Assembly: GCA_029210915.1 (NCBI GenBank)
Contig: JARGGJ010000001.1
Location: 39,862 to 103,861 of the forward strand
DNA: 64,000 nt
Direction: 5' to 3'
DNA from: Patescibacteria group bacterium
GTDB lineage: Bacteria > Patescibacteriota > Patescibacteriia > 2-12-FULL-60-25
Positions within the stretch are counted from its first letter, which is position 1, and the number at the start of each line of letters is the position of its first letter. The notes under the pieces were generated by a model, which was not told the origin of the DNA, did no database searches, and worked only from the letters and a program-made list of their open reading frames with translations. A program made the translations under genes and the position numbers. Shown piece after piece: positions 17,286-25,961 of the stretch.

Positions 17286-17738
17286 TTAGTAATTTCTCAC
17301 CGAATCGCGCATGGTTGCCAAAACCAACTCTATGGTTGACTGTCGCATACCGTAGGCACCGGTAATATTGGCACCCCACCAATTAACAGCATCGGTTTGT
17401 GCTTTTTCAAAGTTCACACTAGTAAGCTGTGCATCAATGAATAGCGCCTCGTCAAGATTTGCCTCACGAAAATTCGCTCCTTGGAGATTTGCCTCACGAA
17501 AATTCGCTCTACAAAGATGCGCCGAAACAAAACTCGTCTCGATTAATCTCGCTCCGGAAAAATTTACTCCAACAAGATACATACCTGTGAATTCCACTTC
17601 ACACAAATCCGGTTCCCAATTTGGATGTTCCTTACGCAAAGTGTTGAACCAAATGACTCCATCCCTATCACTCTTCAAGCGACTAACAATTTCTTCAACC
17701 GTCGGCGGTGTCCATTCGCTTTTATTTTCTTCGCTCAT
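17286..17738 (-). CDS. Pentapeptide-repeat protein 3
   Basis: 150 residues. N-terminal domain SEENKSEWTPPTVEEIVSRL, then GVIWFNTLRKEHPNWEPDL as in paralogues 1 and 2. Pentapeptide repeats of the classic ANFREANLQGANFREANLDE type fill residues 48-115. The end VNWWGANITGAYGMRQS matches VNWWCAIITGVKGIRRD of paralogue 1. AAAGGAGG precedes the ATG. Shares promoter and leader with the family. Confidence 0.87.
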   Translation of the reverse strand: MSEENKSEWTPPTVEEIVSRLKSDRDGVIWFNTLRKEHPNWEPDLCEVEFTGMYLVGVNFSGARLIETSFVSAHLCRANFREANLQGANFREANLDEALFIDAQLTSVNFEKAQTDAVNWWGANITGAYGMRQSTIELVLATMRDSVRNY

Positions 17739-17761
17739 CTCTTCCTCCTTTATAATCTGAG

Positions 17762-17858
17762 TTACAATGTCCGTTCTCGTTTATTCAAGAATGCCATTAT
17801 TTCAACATATTTTACCCTTTCTGTCAACCCTATAAACGTTTTGCTGAAATTTTTTCAG
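17762..17858. repeat. 97-bp promoter-region duplication, copy C
   Basis: Leader element 17769-17793, promoter 17799-17827 on the minus strand, hairpin at its distal end. One mismatch to 17136-17232. Confidence 0.9.
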
Positions 17859-17860
17859 CA

Positions 17861-17888
17861 AAAAAAAGCCGGCGAGATTTTCTCGACG
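17861..17888 (-). terminator. Terminator of the secreted protein at 17912
   Basis: Minus strand CGTCGAGA-AAA-TCTCGCCG with one mismatch, followed by GCTTTTTTT. Confidence 0.7.
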
Positions 17889-17911
17889 ACTGAGTAGATT
17901 GAATGTACGAG

Positions 17912-19447
17912 CTAGCCAAAGGCAAATTGCCCGTAGTGTTCGCAATACGGCAAGCGTTTATGCGCTTGGTGGCGAACAAAATTTTCTGAAAGGTTCAAAT
18001 CGGCCCCGCCTTTTTGGCGATACCGTTGTTTTACAATGTACGATTCCCGAGTAACTCGGGGTCCGGCGCGAATTAGTATCACCTGGCCGGTAGGTGGAAT
18101 GCTTAGCATTGCATCAGAATAATTCGAGCCGTTTTGGCCCGAGGCTTTCGAAAGCTCTGCTTCCGAACTCGAAGCCAATTCCGCAGACGCTTCTGCCATG
18201 GCCGGCTCATACTCTGATGCCGGTTGATTTGCAAAGTCCACACTCGCCAAACGAAGTTGTTTCTCTTCGGGTTGTACTTGCTTGTACCCCCCATGCTTCG
18301 CGGGCTTGTTTGGTTCTGACTCTGGTGTTGCATTGGTCGGCGCCGGAGACTCCGACTTAACCGAGAGCACCAATCTCTGTCCGCCCTGAAGAGCAAAACC
18401 AAACTCTTTGCCTTTATGCTCGCCAAAGAATTCCCTAAAGAATTCTTCTCCCGAGATTTTCCACTCCGACCGCTTCAAGCGCCACCTGCCTTGATGGAAG
18501 TGGAGCTTGTTTTTATTCAGCGGTCGATCCGCATACTCCAGGTAATACGGAATGGTTGCCGCGGCAATATTCCCATTCACGACCTTAACAGGGTCAAAAT
18601 CGTGATTCGGAAAACAACGGTGAAGTTGAGTTATATCCGCACCGGCATGAATGAAGAGCGTGGTATCGCCGTTTTCAGCGAGTTTTACCAAACTCACATT
18701 CGCGGGAATGCAGTTAATCTTAACGCCACTCGTTCCTACAGGCGCAGCAGTTTTTGCCGGCTTATTGGCTTTGGCCGCGACTTCCGGATGAGCTGTTCGC
18801 CACTGGTTGTAGCGTTCCTGCTGGAAATCGTAAGGCTTAGGTGGAGTTGCTATTGGTACCGATTCCGAGTGTGGAGGTGACGCACTTAGCGCCGCAATCG
18901 TTGCCGCCGCTTCAGCATCCGTAAGAGGAACCTTTGGTTCTTCTTTTTTTCCTGACGACGCAGCCGGTTTTGGAATATCACTCGAATCAAGCACCGCAAG
19001 ACGCGTAACAGATTCCTGCCTACGCCTTGCTTCTCGCTCAATAGCCGCCAAACGCGCACGCGTGCGAAAAGCTTCATCCATTCTTGCAATCCTTGCCTCC
19101 ACGGAGGTGAGCTGCAAAGTATTCAAACAAGAATGCTTATCGGCTGCAGAAGCCTCCTCCGGGCCTTGGCCCAGAATCCGGCTCATTGGGTACTTCTCGT
19201 ACCTGGCTTCCCACCACGCTTTGCGGGCAAAATAATCCTGTTCGCAAGACAGCAACTGCTTCCGCCACTGAGCTTCATTTCCGTGTTGACGGTACTCGTG
19301 ATATGCGGTATTCACACAGCGTTCGGAAATCTTATCCGAACACATCCCTTGTGCTGTTGCTTTTGACTGCGCATTCGCTGAAAAAGAAATCAACGTCACG
19401 ACGAGCGTGACCAGTAACTGAAGATTAATCATCAGTTTTCTTGTCAT
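17912..19447 (-). CDS. Secreted cysteine-containing protein of unknown function
   Basis: 511 residues. Clear signal peptide: MTRKLMINLQLLVTLVVTLI, cleavage after SANA. Mature part starts with four cysteines (CSDKISERC, SCEQDYFARKAWWEARYEKY, HSCLN), then an arginine-rich coiled-coil-like helix (residues 115-150), a low-complexity alanine/proline/serine stretch with NQWRTAHPEVAAKA, a beta-rich domain with INCIPANVSL ... LHRCFPNHDFDPVKVVNGNI, and a tail with YIVKQRYRQKGG. Base composition is visibly richer in GC than its neighbours, which may point to transfer. Family not recognised. Confidence 0.65.
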   Translation of the reverse strand: MTRKLMINLQLLVTLVVTLISFSANAQSKATAQGMCSDKISERCVNTAYHEYRQHGNEAQWRKQLLSCEQDYFARKAWWEARYEKYPMSRILGQGPEEASAADKHSCLNTLQLTSVEARIARMDEAFRTRARLAAIEREARRRQESVTRLAVLDSSDIPKPAASSGKKEEPKVPLTDAEAAATIAALSASPPHSESVPIATPPKPYDFQQERYNQWRTAHPEVAAKANKPAKTAAPVGTSGVKINCIPANVSLVKLAENGDTTLFIHAGADITQLHRCFPNHDFDPVKVVNGNIAAATIPYYLEYADRPLNKNKLHFHQGRWRLKRSEWKISGEEFFREFFGEHKGKEFGFALQGGQRLVLSVKSESPAPTNATPESEPNKPAKHGGYKQVQPEEKQLRLASVDFANQPASEYEPAMAEASAELASSSEAELSKASGQNGSNYSDAMLSIPPTGQVILIRAGPRVTRESYIVKQRYRQKGGADLNLSENFVRHQAHKRLPYCEHYGQFAFG

Positions 19448-19524
19448 GCATCCTCCGTTTTGTTTTTTTTGAATGTACAGATTTCTACGACTAAATGAGG
19501 AGATCGCAGATAAGTCACTTTCCT

Positions 19525-19551
19525 ACAAAAAACCCATCATGTCAAGATGGG
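19525..19551 (-). terminator. Terminator of uppP
   Basis: Minus strand CCCATC-TTGACAT-GATGGG followed by TTTTTTG. Confidence 0.8.
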
Positions 19552-19581
19552 ATAATTAACAAGTCAATAAAATAGCTCAAC

Positions 19582-20391
19582 CTACATCATTTTTATGAAA
19601 AAATAGGCTAAAACCAACACACCTAAAATTACTCTATAATAAGCAAAAGGTATAAATGTCTTATTCCTGATAAATCTCAAAAACCATTTACTTACAGCGT
19701 ATGCGACAATGAAAGAAACAACAAAACCCGTCGCAAGCAACCAAAACTCCGATGTCGAAATCCCATTATCATATTTCAAAAGCGAATAAGCTGACGCGGC
19801 AAGAAGAGTTGGAACGGCCAATAGGAACGAGAACCTCACCGCAAAAACTCGAGAGTAACCCAACAACAACAAAGCAATAATTGTAGCACCGGATCGCGAA
19901 GTCCCGGGCACCATGGCTAGCGCTTGAGCTAGTCCGATTAGCGCCGCGTGAGTGTAACTGACCGATCCTGAAACGAGTTCAGGATGATCGTTTGAATGAA
20001 GTTTGCGTTTTTCTACAATGTAGAAAAACAGTCCGTAGGCGATTAAGGTTATAGCAACGACCCAGGGAGAAAAGAGATGCTCTTGAATAAAGTCTCCAAA
20101 CAAAACACCAAGCACTGCTGTTACGGCAAAAGCTGCGAGTATCTTCCCCCACTGCTCTTCGAGTGATTTTAAACTCCAACTCTTTGGCCAAAGATCTTTC
20201 CAAAAAATTACAATGACCGCAAAAATTGCGCCGGATTGAATTACAATATCAAAAAGTTTTGTAAAAGCTTCGCCAAAACCAAACCACTCATTAAACAAAA
20301 TCAAATGCCCTGTCGAACTGACGGGCAAAAACTCTGTTGCGCCCTCTACAACTCCGAGAACTATCGCTGTAAAAACTTCATTCATATTCAA
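19582..20391 (-). CDS. uppP: Undecaprenyl-diphosphatase with in-frame repeat insertion
   Basis: 269 residues. Recycles the lipid carrier undecaprenyl pyrophosphate. The two active-site motifs are EGATEFLPVSSTGH (16-29) and PGTSRSG (162-168). Between them, the cytoplasmic loop carries NDHPELVSGSVSYTH (134-148), encoded by GATCCTGAA-ACGAG-TTCAGGATGATC on the plus strand, a palindromic repeat known from many bacterial genomes and here inserted in frame. Helices on both sides keep the family pattern (LIAYGLFFYIVEKRK and ALIGLAQALAMVPG). The start MNMNEVF could also be the second Met. Confidence 0.93.
   Translation of the reverse strand: MNMNEVFTAIVLGVVEGATEFLPVSSTGHLILFNEWFGFGEAFTKLFDIVIQSGAIFAVIVIFWKDLWPKSWSLKSLEEQWGKILAAFAVTAVLGVLFGDFIQEHLFSPWVVAITLIAYGLFFYIVEKRKLHSNDHPELVSGSVSYTHAALIGLAQALAMVPGTSRSGATIIALLLLGYSRVFAVRFSFLLAVPTLLAASAYSLLKYDNGISTSEFWLLATGFVVSFIVAYAVSKWFLRFIRNKTFIPFAYYRVILGVLVLAYFFIKMM
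19964..19989. repeat. Palindromic repeat inserted within uppP
   Basis: GATCCTGAA at one end and TTCAGGATGATC at the other, five-base centre. It encodes HPELVSGS in the uppP frame. Confidence 0.75.
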
Positions 20392-20427
20392 CTTAGTATT
20401 TTGTATTTAGTATCTTGTATCTAGCAG

Positions 20428-20721
20428 TTACTCTTTAGTTTCATCAGACTCAATCTGTTCAACATTCGACGTTTGGCGTTCAACGTTTGACGCTGAGATA
20501 TATCGATTCACCGCATAAGCCAAGTACCCCGTCGCGAGAGCTGTGATGCCGATGTCATCCAGCCAGCCTAAGATTGGAGCAAAATCCGGAATCAAGTCTA
20601 CCGGCCAAATTAAATATAAAACCGCAAAAGCCACACCGGCTTTTGGCTTCCAATCCGTCTTTTTATCCAGAAAAAAATTCAATAGATTTTTCCAGTATGG
20701 AATAAACTTGGTACTCTTCAT
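20428..20721 (-). CDS. YkvA/DUF1232 membrane protein
   Basis: 97 residues. AVLYLIWPVDLIPDFAPILG ... DDIGITALATGYLAYAV is the DUF1232 signature (a short membrane hairpin with a PxDxIPD turn). The 3' end of the gene runs into a GTTGAACGCCAAACGTCGAA-like repeat, so the C-terminal 20 residues (SNVERQTSNVEQIESDETKE) are probably repeat-derived. Role unknown. Confidence 0.75.
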   Translation of the reverse strand: MKSTKFIPYWKNLLNFFLDKKTDWKPKAGVAFAVLYLIWPVDLIPDFAPILGWLDDIGITALATGYLAYAVNRYISASNVERQTSNVEQIESDETKE

Positions 20722-20724
20722 AAG

Positions 20725-20805
20725 CTAGTCATAACGTCATAACGGGAAACGTCATAACGTAGCTACTTAGCAACAACGTTAAGACGTTACGACGTTAAGA
20801 CTTTT
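20725..20805. repeat. AACGTTAAGACGTTACGACG repeats
   Basis: CATAACGTCATAACG and GTTAAGACGTTACGACGTTA words, related to 1578-1712; they overlap the end of the HIT gene. Confidence 0.65.
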
Positions 20806-21274
20806 TAGTTTTATAATGATTATCAATTTTTTTTAGTAGTTCCTTATACGAAAGAGTCACAAAATAAAAATTATTATAGATATTCCATCCCGAAAGATTC
20901 TTTTTCTTTGGACGTGGAATAATCATCCAATGTAAATGCCTGATAGATCCTCCTGAATTTGGACCTATTTGCAACATAACATTAAAGGATTTTGTTTTAA
21001 AGAGATGGCCCAGTAAATGTTTGGTTTTTATCAGCACTTCGCCAAACTCTTCCCATTCCGCAGAAGTGAATTTATCGACATCTTTAATATGCCGCTTTGG
21101 CATGATCATTAAGTTCCCATCCATATAAGGATACTTACAAGCAAAAACACGCCAATACTCACCTTCCAGCTGCTTAACTTGCTGATCCCTGATCACTTCT
21201 TTATCACAAAAATCACATCCTGCAGACTTTCGAGTTGTTCTATATTTACCACGGCTTTCTTCGTAAATACGCAT
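20795..21274 (-). CDS. HIT-like nucleotide hydrolase/transferase
   Basis: 159 residues from the ATG at 21274. CDFCDKEVI near residue 20 is a CxxC metal site, followed by FACKYPYMDGNLMIMPKRHI, the second HIT strand, and GGSIRHLHWMIIPR, where HLH forms the core of the histidine triad (third His replaced by Met, as in some Ap4A-phosphorylase-like members). Ends with a basic tail. Substrate not determined; probably dinucleoside polyphosphates or adenylated compounds. Confidence 0.8.
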   Translation of the reverse strand: MRIYEESRGKYRTTRKSAGCDFCDKEVIRDQQVKQLEGEYWRVFACKYPYMDGNLMIMPKRHIKDVDKFTSAEWEEFGEVLIKTKHLLGHLFKTKSFNVMLQIGPNSGGSIRHLHWMIIPRPKKKNLSGWNIYNNFYFVTLSYKELLKKIDNHYKTKKS

Positions 21275-21361
21275 AAACAAATACCTGAATCTTTATAATT
21301 ATAACAAGATTACACCTTAATTCAAATCCTATTAATCTTGTTAATCAAGGTAAATCAAGGT

Positions 21362-21388
21362 CAAAAAACCATGCTTAGTGTAGCATGG
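21362..21388 (-). terminator. Terminator of the nucleotidyltransferase gene
   Basis: Minus strand CCATGCT-ACACTA-AGCATGG followed by TTTTTTGA. Confidence 0.85.
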
Positions 21389-21393
21389 AATTA

Positions 21394-21909
21394 TCAATCC
21401 GACGACTTATTACTCTGCGCCGATTGAGAAATTATTCTTAACACATAATCCGTAGTGTGCAACTCTCTTTGCGGAGGAACCTGTTCCACCCTTGCACCCA
21501 AGGATTGGGCATAACCAATACGATCAAAATTTTTATCCTCTTTGGATGTAGGAGAGACCACCAATACTTGGGGCGCTACGATATCCAAAAACTCTTTCAT
21601 CTCATCAAAGATAACAACAAAATCAACACAACCGATTCCCGCAACCACCTCCGCTCGTTCCCTCTCGGTAAACAACGGGCGGTGAGTGCCTTTTGCGGCT
21701 TTAACTCGTTTATCCGAATCGATGCCAACTACCAAGTGTCGACAAAATTGAGAAGCTCTCCAAATATAGCCAATATGGCCGGGATGCAATAAATCAAATG
21801 CTCCGGTAGTACAGGCAATTGCCAGATTACCCTTATAAATATTTTGGTTTAAAATCACTTCTAGTTCGATCAGTTCAACCAGTTTGTCCAAATAATAACC
21901 TTTACTCAT
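21394..21909 (-). CDS. Cytidylyltransferase-like (RfaE/HldE C-domain type) protein
   Basis: 171 residues. TTGAFDLLHPGHIGYIWRAS (residues 35-54) holds the HxGH nucleotide-binding motif; VVGIDSDKRVKAAKGTHRPL followed by TERERAEVVAGI is typical of the ADP-heptose synthase transferase domain. No kinase domain is attached. It probably adenylylates or cytidylylates a sugar or alcohol phosphate. GCGCAATG precedes the start with weak ribosome binding site (AAAAGGGGTGCGC). Confidence 0.82.
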   Translation of the reverse strand: MSKGYYLDKLVELIELEVILNQNIYKGNLAIACTTGAFDLLHPGHIGYIWRASQFCRHLVVGIDSDKRVKAAKGTHRPLFTERERAEVVAGIGCVDFVVIFDEMKEFLDIVAPQVLVVSPTSKEDKNFDRIGYAQSLGARVEQVPPQRELHTTDYVLRIISQSAQSNKSSD

Positions 21910-21989
21910 TGCGCACCCCTTTTCGAATGAACTACTCCAAGCTTAGAAAATCTTTTAACAAACGTCAACACATGCTTGTATTCAAGCAT

Positions 21990-22778
21990 CTAAAAACCAT
22001 AAGCCTTTAAATATCCGGCTAAATCATCATAATCAAAACCAACTTCCTGCGGACCCGCTGCATAAGCGGCCACCTGATACGGAGGAAATATAAAAACAAT
22101 TCCACTTTCTGTTAAATAAAATAATTTGAAATTATCACTATTTACACCCGCTCCGCTATTTATCCAATCCGCATCAGCATACTCTTCACTCATCAATTTA
22201 AGTCTTGATTGATTCGAAACATACTCCAGCCAACTCAAACTTGCTCCCGTGTCTTCATCCACTGCTGTTGCCATGGGATTAAACACATCCTCCAAACTCA
22301 TCAACTCTCCACCCTCTTCCATATTAAAAACAAATGTTTCATACATTTGATTCGGATGCGCTCCGCCCGTATAAATACTGCCTTCCAAAACCACGCTGAT
22401 AAAATATTGATCATTTCTGGTTACACTGAAATCATAGCCCAAAAACCAAGGGCCCGGGTCGTATTCATGATCAATATCGGCATAATCATTACGAAACTGT
22501 TGCACATTTTGATCGACTTTTGCTTTGATTTTGCCGTTAATACCATCCACAATTTTTTGATTATCACCGCTAAAAACCGGATAGTTAATATCCAAATAAT
22601 ACTTTTCTGTTTCTTCGCTAATGGTTGTTGTTGCATAACTTAAACCCCAAGCCAAAGCCGGCTCTTCATTGTTTACCTTGGGTAAGGTTATAGCCTGATC
22701 CACTGGTGCATCCTTCTCTCTACAGCCCCATCCACTTACCAATAAAATACACACTAATACCAAAAAATATTTCTTCAT
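21990..22778 (-). CDS. DUF3298/DUF4163-type lipoprotein
   Basis: 262 residues from the ATG at 22778. MKKYFLVLVCILLVSGWGC is a lipoprotein signal with lipobox LVSGWGC. The mature part has TISEETEKYYLDINYPVFSG and RNDQYFISVVLEGSIYTGGA followed by HPN, the signature of the RsiV-like DUF3298 fold, then DLAGYLKAYGF at the end. Extracytoplasmic; in RsiV this fold binds lysozyme, but no sigma factor gene is adjacent here. Confidence 0.75.
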   Translation of the reverse strand: MKKYFLVLVCILLVSGWGCREKDAPVDQAITLPKVNNEEPALAWGLSYATTTISEETEKYYLDINYPVFSGDNQKIVDGINGKIKAKVDQNVQQFRNDYADIDHEYDPGPWFLGYDFSVTRNDQYFISVVLEGSIYTGGAHPNQMYETFVFNMEEGGELMSLEDVFNPMATAVDEDTGASLSWLEYVSNQSRLKLMSEEYADADWINSGAGVNSDNFKLFYLTESGIVFIFPPYQVAAYAAGPQEVGFDYDDLAGYLKAYGF

Positions 22779-22969
22779 AGTCCTAACATCATAAACAACC
22801 AACAAACAATTCACAAATCAGCAGTTTAGTTCATAAAGTTTATAAAGTTAAAAGTTCGTAAAACTGAAAAACTAAAACAACAACCTTACAAACTTTATAA
22901 ACGTTATGAACTTTATGAACTCTCCAAAACAATCCTGTTAATCGGTTTGTAATCCTGTAAATCAAGGTA

Positions 22970-22995
22970 AAAAAAAGACCCACAATAGCAGGTCT
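22970..22995 (-). terminator. Terminator after the yvcK operon
   Basis: Minus strand AGACC-TGCTATTGTG-GGTCT followed by TTTTTTT. Confidence 0.8.
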
Positions 22996-23013
22996 GTAAA
23001 TTGAGCCGAAATC

Positions 23014-23292
23014 CTATGACTTTTTGCGGGCTTTCAAAAAATCGTATCGTTCTTTGGAAATTTCCACCAAAGACACCCTAGGCTTAACGTCGGAACTTCT
23101 ACATGCCGGGACAAGCGCTCTTGGCGGGTAAATGTAGGTAAGATTTACACTGAAGAATTTGCCATCCGCTCCTATGCCTATCACTTCTTCAGTATATCGT
23201 TCTTTGCCATACTTATGAGCGAATGTTCGATGCTGATCGATTACGATTATGCTCGTTAAACCGATTTCTTCATAAATCTTTTCGCCTCTCAT
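23014..23292 (-). CDS. Small protein coupled to yvcK
   Basis: 92 residues, no membrane segment. MRGEKIYEEIGLTSIIVIDQ, then a beta-rich centre and an RYDFLKARKKS tail. Its ATG overlaps the yvcK stop as ATGA, so it is made from the same message. I do not recognise a family. Confidence 0.65.
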   Translation of the reverse strand: MRGEKIYEEIGLTSIIVIDQHRTFAHKYGKERYTEEVIGIGADGKFFSVNLTYIYPPRALVPACRSSDVKPRVSLVEISKERYDFLKARKKS

Positions 23293-24290
23293 CTTACCCC
23301 TTCCACAATTTCCAAAATAACCTTTGCCAGTTTCATTTGATCATGACGCAGTAAATTGCGCGATAAACGATCGCCGTTAACCGGTTTGGCGACACTCCCG
23401 GATAGCACATCTTCGCGTACAACTTGAAAGTGCTCATCATCTTGAAAATCATCTACAACAGGGCCCTCTCCCACCTTTGTATAACGTTCCAATGTCCGTG
23501 GCGGTATGGGTTGGTTATTGATTATTACATAATCCAAGTCCGCAGAATCATAGTAAGGATCCAATGACCCAACAAATCTCCTGGCCGTATAACCCTCTGT
23601 TTGCGCTTTTTTCGAAACAAGATTCATTACAAAAATCTTTTTCGCTTTAGTGCCCTCCAGAGCGGTTCTGATACCTTCAACCAGCAAAACCGGTATTAAG
23701 CTTGTATGCAAATCCCCGGGACCCAAAACAATCGCATCAGCTTCCATGATGGCATCTACCGCGTCCGGATTCGCCAACACCACCGGATCCAAAAAGCATC
23801 TACTGATTGGCGATCGCATACTAACCGGATCATCAATTGCATGTTCGCCCTCTACCACAGTCATATCCTCCAGTTCGGCATAAAGCGTAGAGGATTGAGC
23901 GGAGACAGGAATCACGCGTCCGCGGACACGAAGAATTTTATGCGCCATCTTCACCGCACTCTCTGCCGATCCGTACATCTTTTGCAGAGCAGTGATTAAA
24001 AGATTGCCAAAATTGTGGCCGTCCAATTCACCACCCGAGAATCGAAAATTCAACAACCGGCGTAAAGCATCATCGCCTTCGGCAAGTGCTGCCAGACATT
24101 GGCGAATATCACCCGGAGGCAACACACCTTGTTCATCACGCAACCTACCGGTGGACCCGCCGTCATCCGCGATAGAAACAATCGCGGTTAAATCCACAGC
24201 AAGATATTTAAGACCGGAAAGAACAGTAAAAGTTCCCGTACCGCCCCCCAAAACAACAATACTTGGACGTGCTTTCTTTATGTCGATCAT
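23289..24290 (-). CDS. yvcK: YvcK/CofD-like gluconeogenesis factor
   Basis: 333 residues from the ATG at 24290, preceded by AAGGAAAAC. VVLGGGTGTFTVLSGLKYL (residues 11-29) binds nucleotide; SIADDGGSTGRLRDEQGVLP followed by PGDIRQCLAAL is the family hallmark, and EADAIVLGPGDLHTSLIPVL is the second conserved block. YvcK binds UDP-GlcNAc and tunes cell wall and carbon metabolism. Divergent from the diguanylate cyclase gene, whose promoter lies in the shared 165-bp spacer. Confidence 0.9.
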   Translation of the reverse strand: MIDIKKARPSIVVLGGGTGTFTVLSGLKYLAVDLTAIVSIADDGGSTGRLRDEQGVLPPGDIRQCLAALAEGDDALRRLLNFRFSGGELDGHNFGNLLITALQKMYGSAESAVKMAHKILRVRGRVIPVSAQSSTLYAELEDMTVVEGEHAIDDPVSMRSPISRCFLDPVVLANPDAVDAIMEADAIVLGPGDLHTSLIPVLLVEGIRTALEGTKAKKIFVMNLVSKKAQTEGYTARRFVGSLDPYYDSADLDYVIINNQPIPPRTLERYTKVGEGPVVDDFQDDEHFQVVREDVLSGSVAKPVNGDRLSRNLLRHDQMKLAKVILEIVEGVR

Positions 24291-24373
24291 AGTTTTCCTT
24301 TTTTTTAAAGTGCTCTGTAAGCAAAAGATAGACAAAATAGCGATATAAGTCAACTAATGGCCCGGTTTCCGGA

Positions 24374-24403
24374 TTGACACTGACTTTTTTTTCATGGTAT
24401 AAA
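24374..24403 (+). promoter_or_regulatory. Promoter of the diguanylate cyclase gene
   Basis: TTGACA, 18-bp spacer, TATAAA. Confidence 0.75.
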
Positions 24404-24454
24404 TATTCACTCGAACCTTTCCAAACTACCAAACAAAGCAGAGTTAGAGGTTGC

Positions 24455-25456
24455 ATGAAAACTTACGATCCCGACACGGCACGCCGACGCCTGATCTTTT
24501 CCGCCGAAGTTGTTACCGCGCTCATGAACCGTCCGTTCAACTTATTTCTCGAGTGGAAACTGGAACAAATCGGGCGAGCTATTGCTGTGGATCGACTTGC
24601 CTACTTGCGCAGTGATGACTTAAAAAAAACAAACCTGGGAAATCTTTATCTGGCATCCGGCTACGGCCATAGACTTCCTTTTGTTGGCTCTCGCAACATA
24701 AAAATCTCTCCCGATCAATTCGCCAAACTTCGTGCAGGCGGTTGGATCTGGACCCCAACCGCCGATATTGGCTGGGACGCGTTGTTCAGCTTCCGCAGTA
24801 ACGGGCACTTGGGTGTAATCGCCATCGACGATACCTCAAGCGAACGCGTATTCACTGAAGCGGATCAAGAATTCTTAATTAATGCCGCAAGTTGGTTTGG
24901 TATATGCTACGATGCCAAATACGAAATTGAAGCCGAAAAGAATCGTGCCAAAACAGACCCGCTAACCAAGCTTCCCAACCAACGAGCTTGTTCTCATCGA
25001 CTGCAAAAAACAGTTGAAGGGATTGAGCTCAAAGAAATACCCCATGCTTGCATAACAGTTATCGATATCGATAACTTTAAAGCGGTTAACGACCTGCACG
25101 GTCATGCCTTTGGTGACACGGTGCTTAAAAAGTTATCCGAAATATTCAAAAACAATCCCGAAACCTTTGCCGGCCGATATGGAGGTGAGGAATTTATCGT
25201 GATCAGTTACGCCAACCTCGAACAAAGCGTGGGAATCATCCAAGATTTTTTGGATCAGTTCAAGAGCAGTAACTTAATATGCTCCACAGCCGCGAAGCCC
25301 TACTCCGGATCTTTTTCCGCGGGAACTTTCGAAATAAAACCCGAAAGACTGCGCCACGAAGATACAAAAAAAGACGCTGATCTTTGCTTCCAAGAGGCAG
25401 ACAAACTGATGTATCGCGCCAAAAACGAAGGCAAATCGCAAATCTGCTCTGCCTAA
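24455..25456 (+). CDS. Diguanylate cyclase with N-terminal GAF-like domain
   Basis: 333 residues from the ATG at 24455, which follows GAGTTAGAGG; an upstream in-frame ATG lies on the -35 box and is excluded. Residues 20-150 look like a GAF sensor (FNLFLEWKLEQIGRAIAVDR ... LGVIAIDDTSSERVFTEADQ). Residues 160-333 are a GGDEF domain: TDPLTKLPNQRA, CITVIDIDNFKAVNDLHGHA, and the active-site loop RYGGEEFIVISY, all catalytic residues present. No membrane segment. Terminator directly after. c-di-GMP signalling is unusual but known in this kind of small genome. Confidence 0.9.
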   Translation: MKTYDPDTARRRLIFSAEVVTALMNRPFNLFLEWKLEQIGRAIAVDRLAYLRSDDLKKTNLGNLYLASGYGHRLPFVGSRNIKISPDQFAKLRAGGWIWTPTADIGWDALFSFRSNGHLGVIAIDDTSSERVFTEADQEFLINAASWFGICYDAKYEIEAEKNRAKTDPLTKLPNQRACSHRLQKTVEGIELKEIPHACITVIDIDNFKAVNDLHGHAFGDTVLKKLSEIFKNNPETFAGRYGGEEFIVISYANLEQSVGIIQDFLDQFKSSNLICSTAAKPYSGSFSAGTFEIKPERLRHEDTKKDADLCFQEADKLMYRAKNEGKSQICSA

Positions 25457-25464
25457 CCCCCTAC

Positions 25465-25490
25465 GATCCGCGCTCGCGGATCTTTTTTTT
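25465..25490 (+). terminator. Terminator of the diguanylate cyclase gene
   Basis: GATCCG-CGCTCG-CGGATC followed by eight T. Confidence 0.85.
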
Positions 25491-25517
25491 ATACCAAAAT
25501 CATGATATATATAATTC

Positions 25518-25961
25518 ATGTATCCCTGGATAGAAAAAATTAAAAACTCTATAAAAAAATACACCCAAGAACACAACTACGGATACATTATTAAACACGC
25601 AGTATCTTTTTTTATTGGTTTTATACTCTCGCCGCTTTCCTGGTGGAACGATATTTTTGTAAATGTCCCACTCGCTTGGGCAATGACTTGGCCCATATTA
25701 AAACTTTTATCGTTCATCATTCCCATATCCAAAAACTTTTTTCTGGCTGTATTTATCTTTAATTATTGGATCACTAATATAGTGGGAATGGCAATGATGC
25801 ATCATAGCGGTAAAAAATTAATCAACAAAGATGCTAAATTTGAAATTGCCCAAGATTTATTGATTGGTATTATCTACTCAATAATAATTGCCATAATCTT
25901 TATACTTAATCCGGGCGAAATCCTAAGCAGTCTCCACATAATACCAGTTTGGGCAAAATAA
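25518..25961 (+). CDS. Small polytopic membrane protein
   Basis: 147 residues with an amphipathic basic N-terminus and about four hydrophobic segments (HAVSFFIGFILSPLSWW, VPLAWAMTWPILKLLSFIIP, FFLAVFIFNYWITNIVGMAM, LLIGIIYSIIIAIIFILNP). MMHHSGKK between the last two is the only striking motif. Family not recognised. Confidence 0.65.
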   Translation: MYPWIEKIKNSIKKYTQEHNYGYIIKHAVSFFIGFILSPLSWWNDIFVNVPLAWAMTWPILKLLSFIIPISKNFFLAVFIFNYWITNIVGMAMMHHSGKKLINKDAKFEIAQDLLIGIIYSIIIAIIFILNPGEILSSLHIIPVWAK

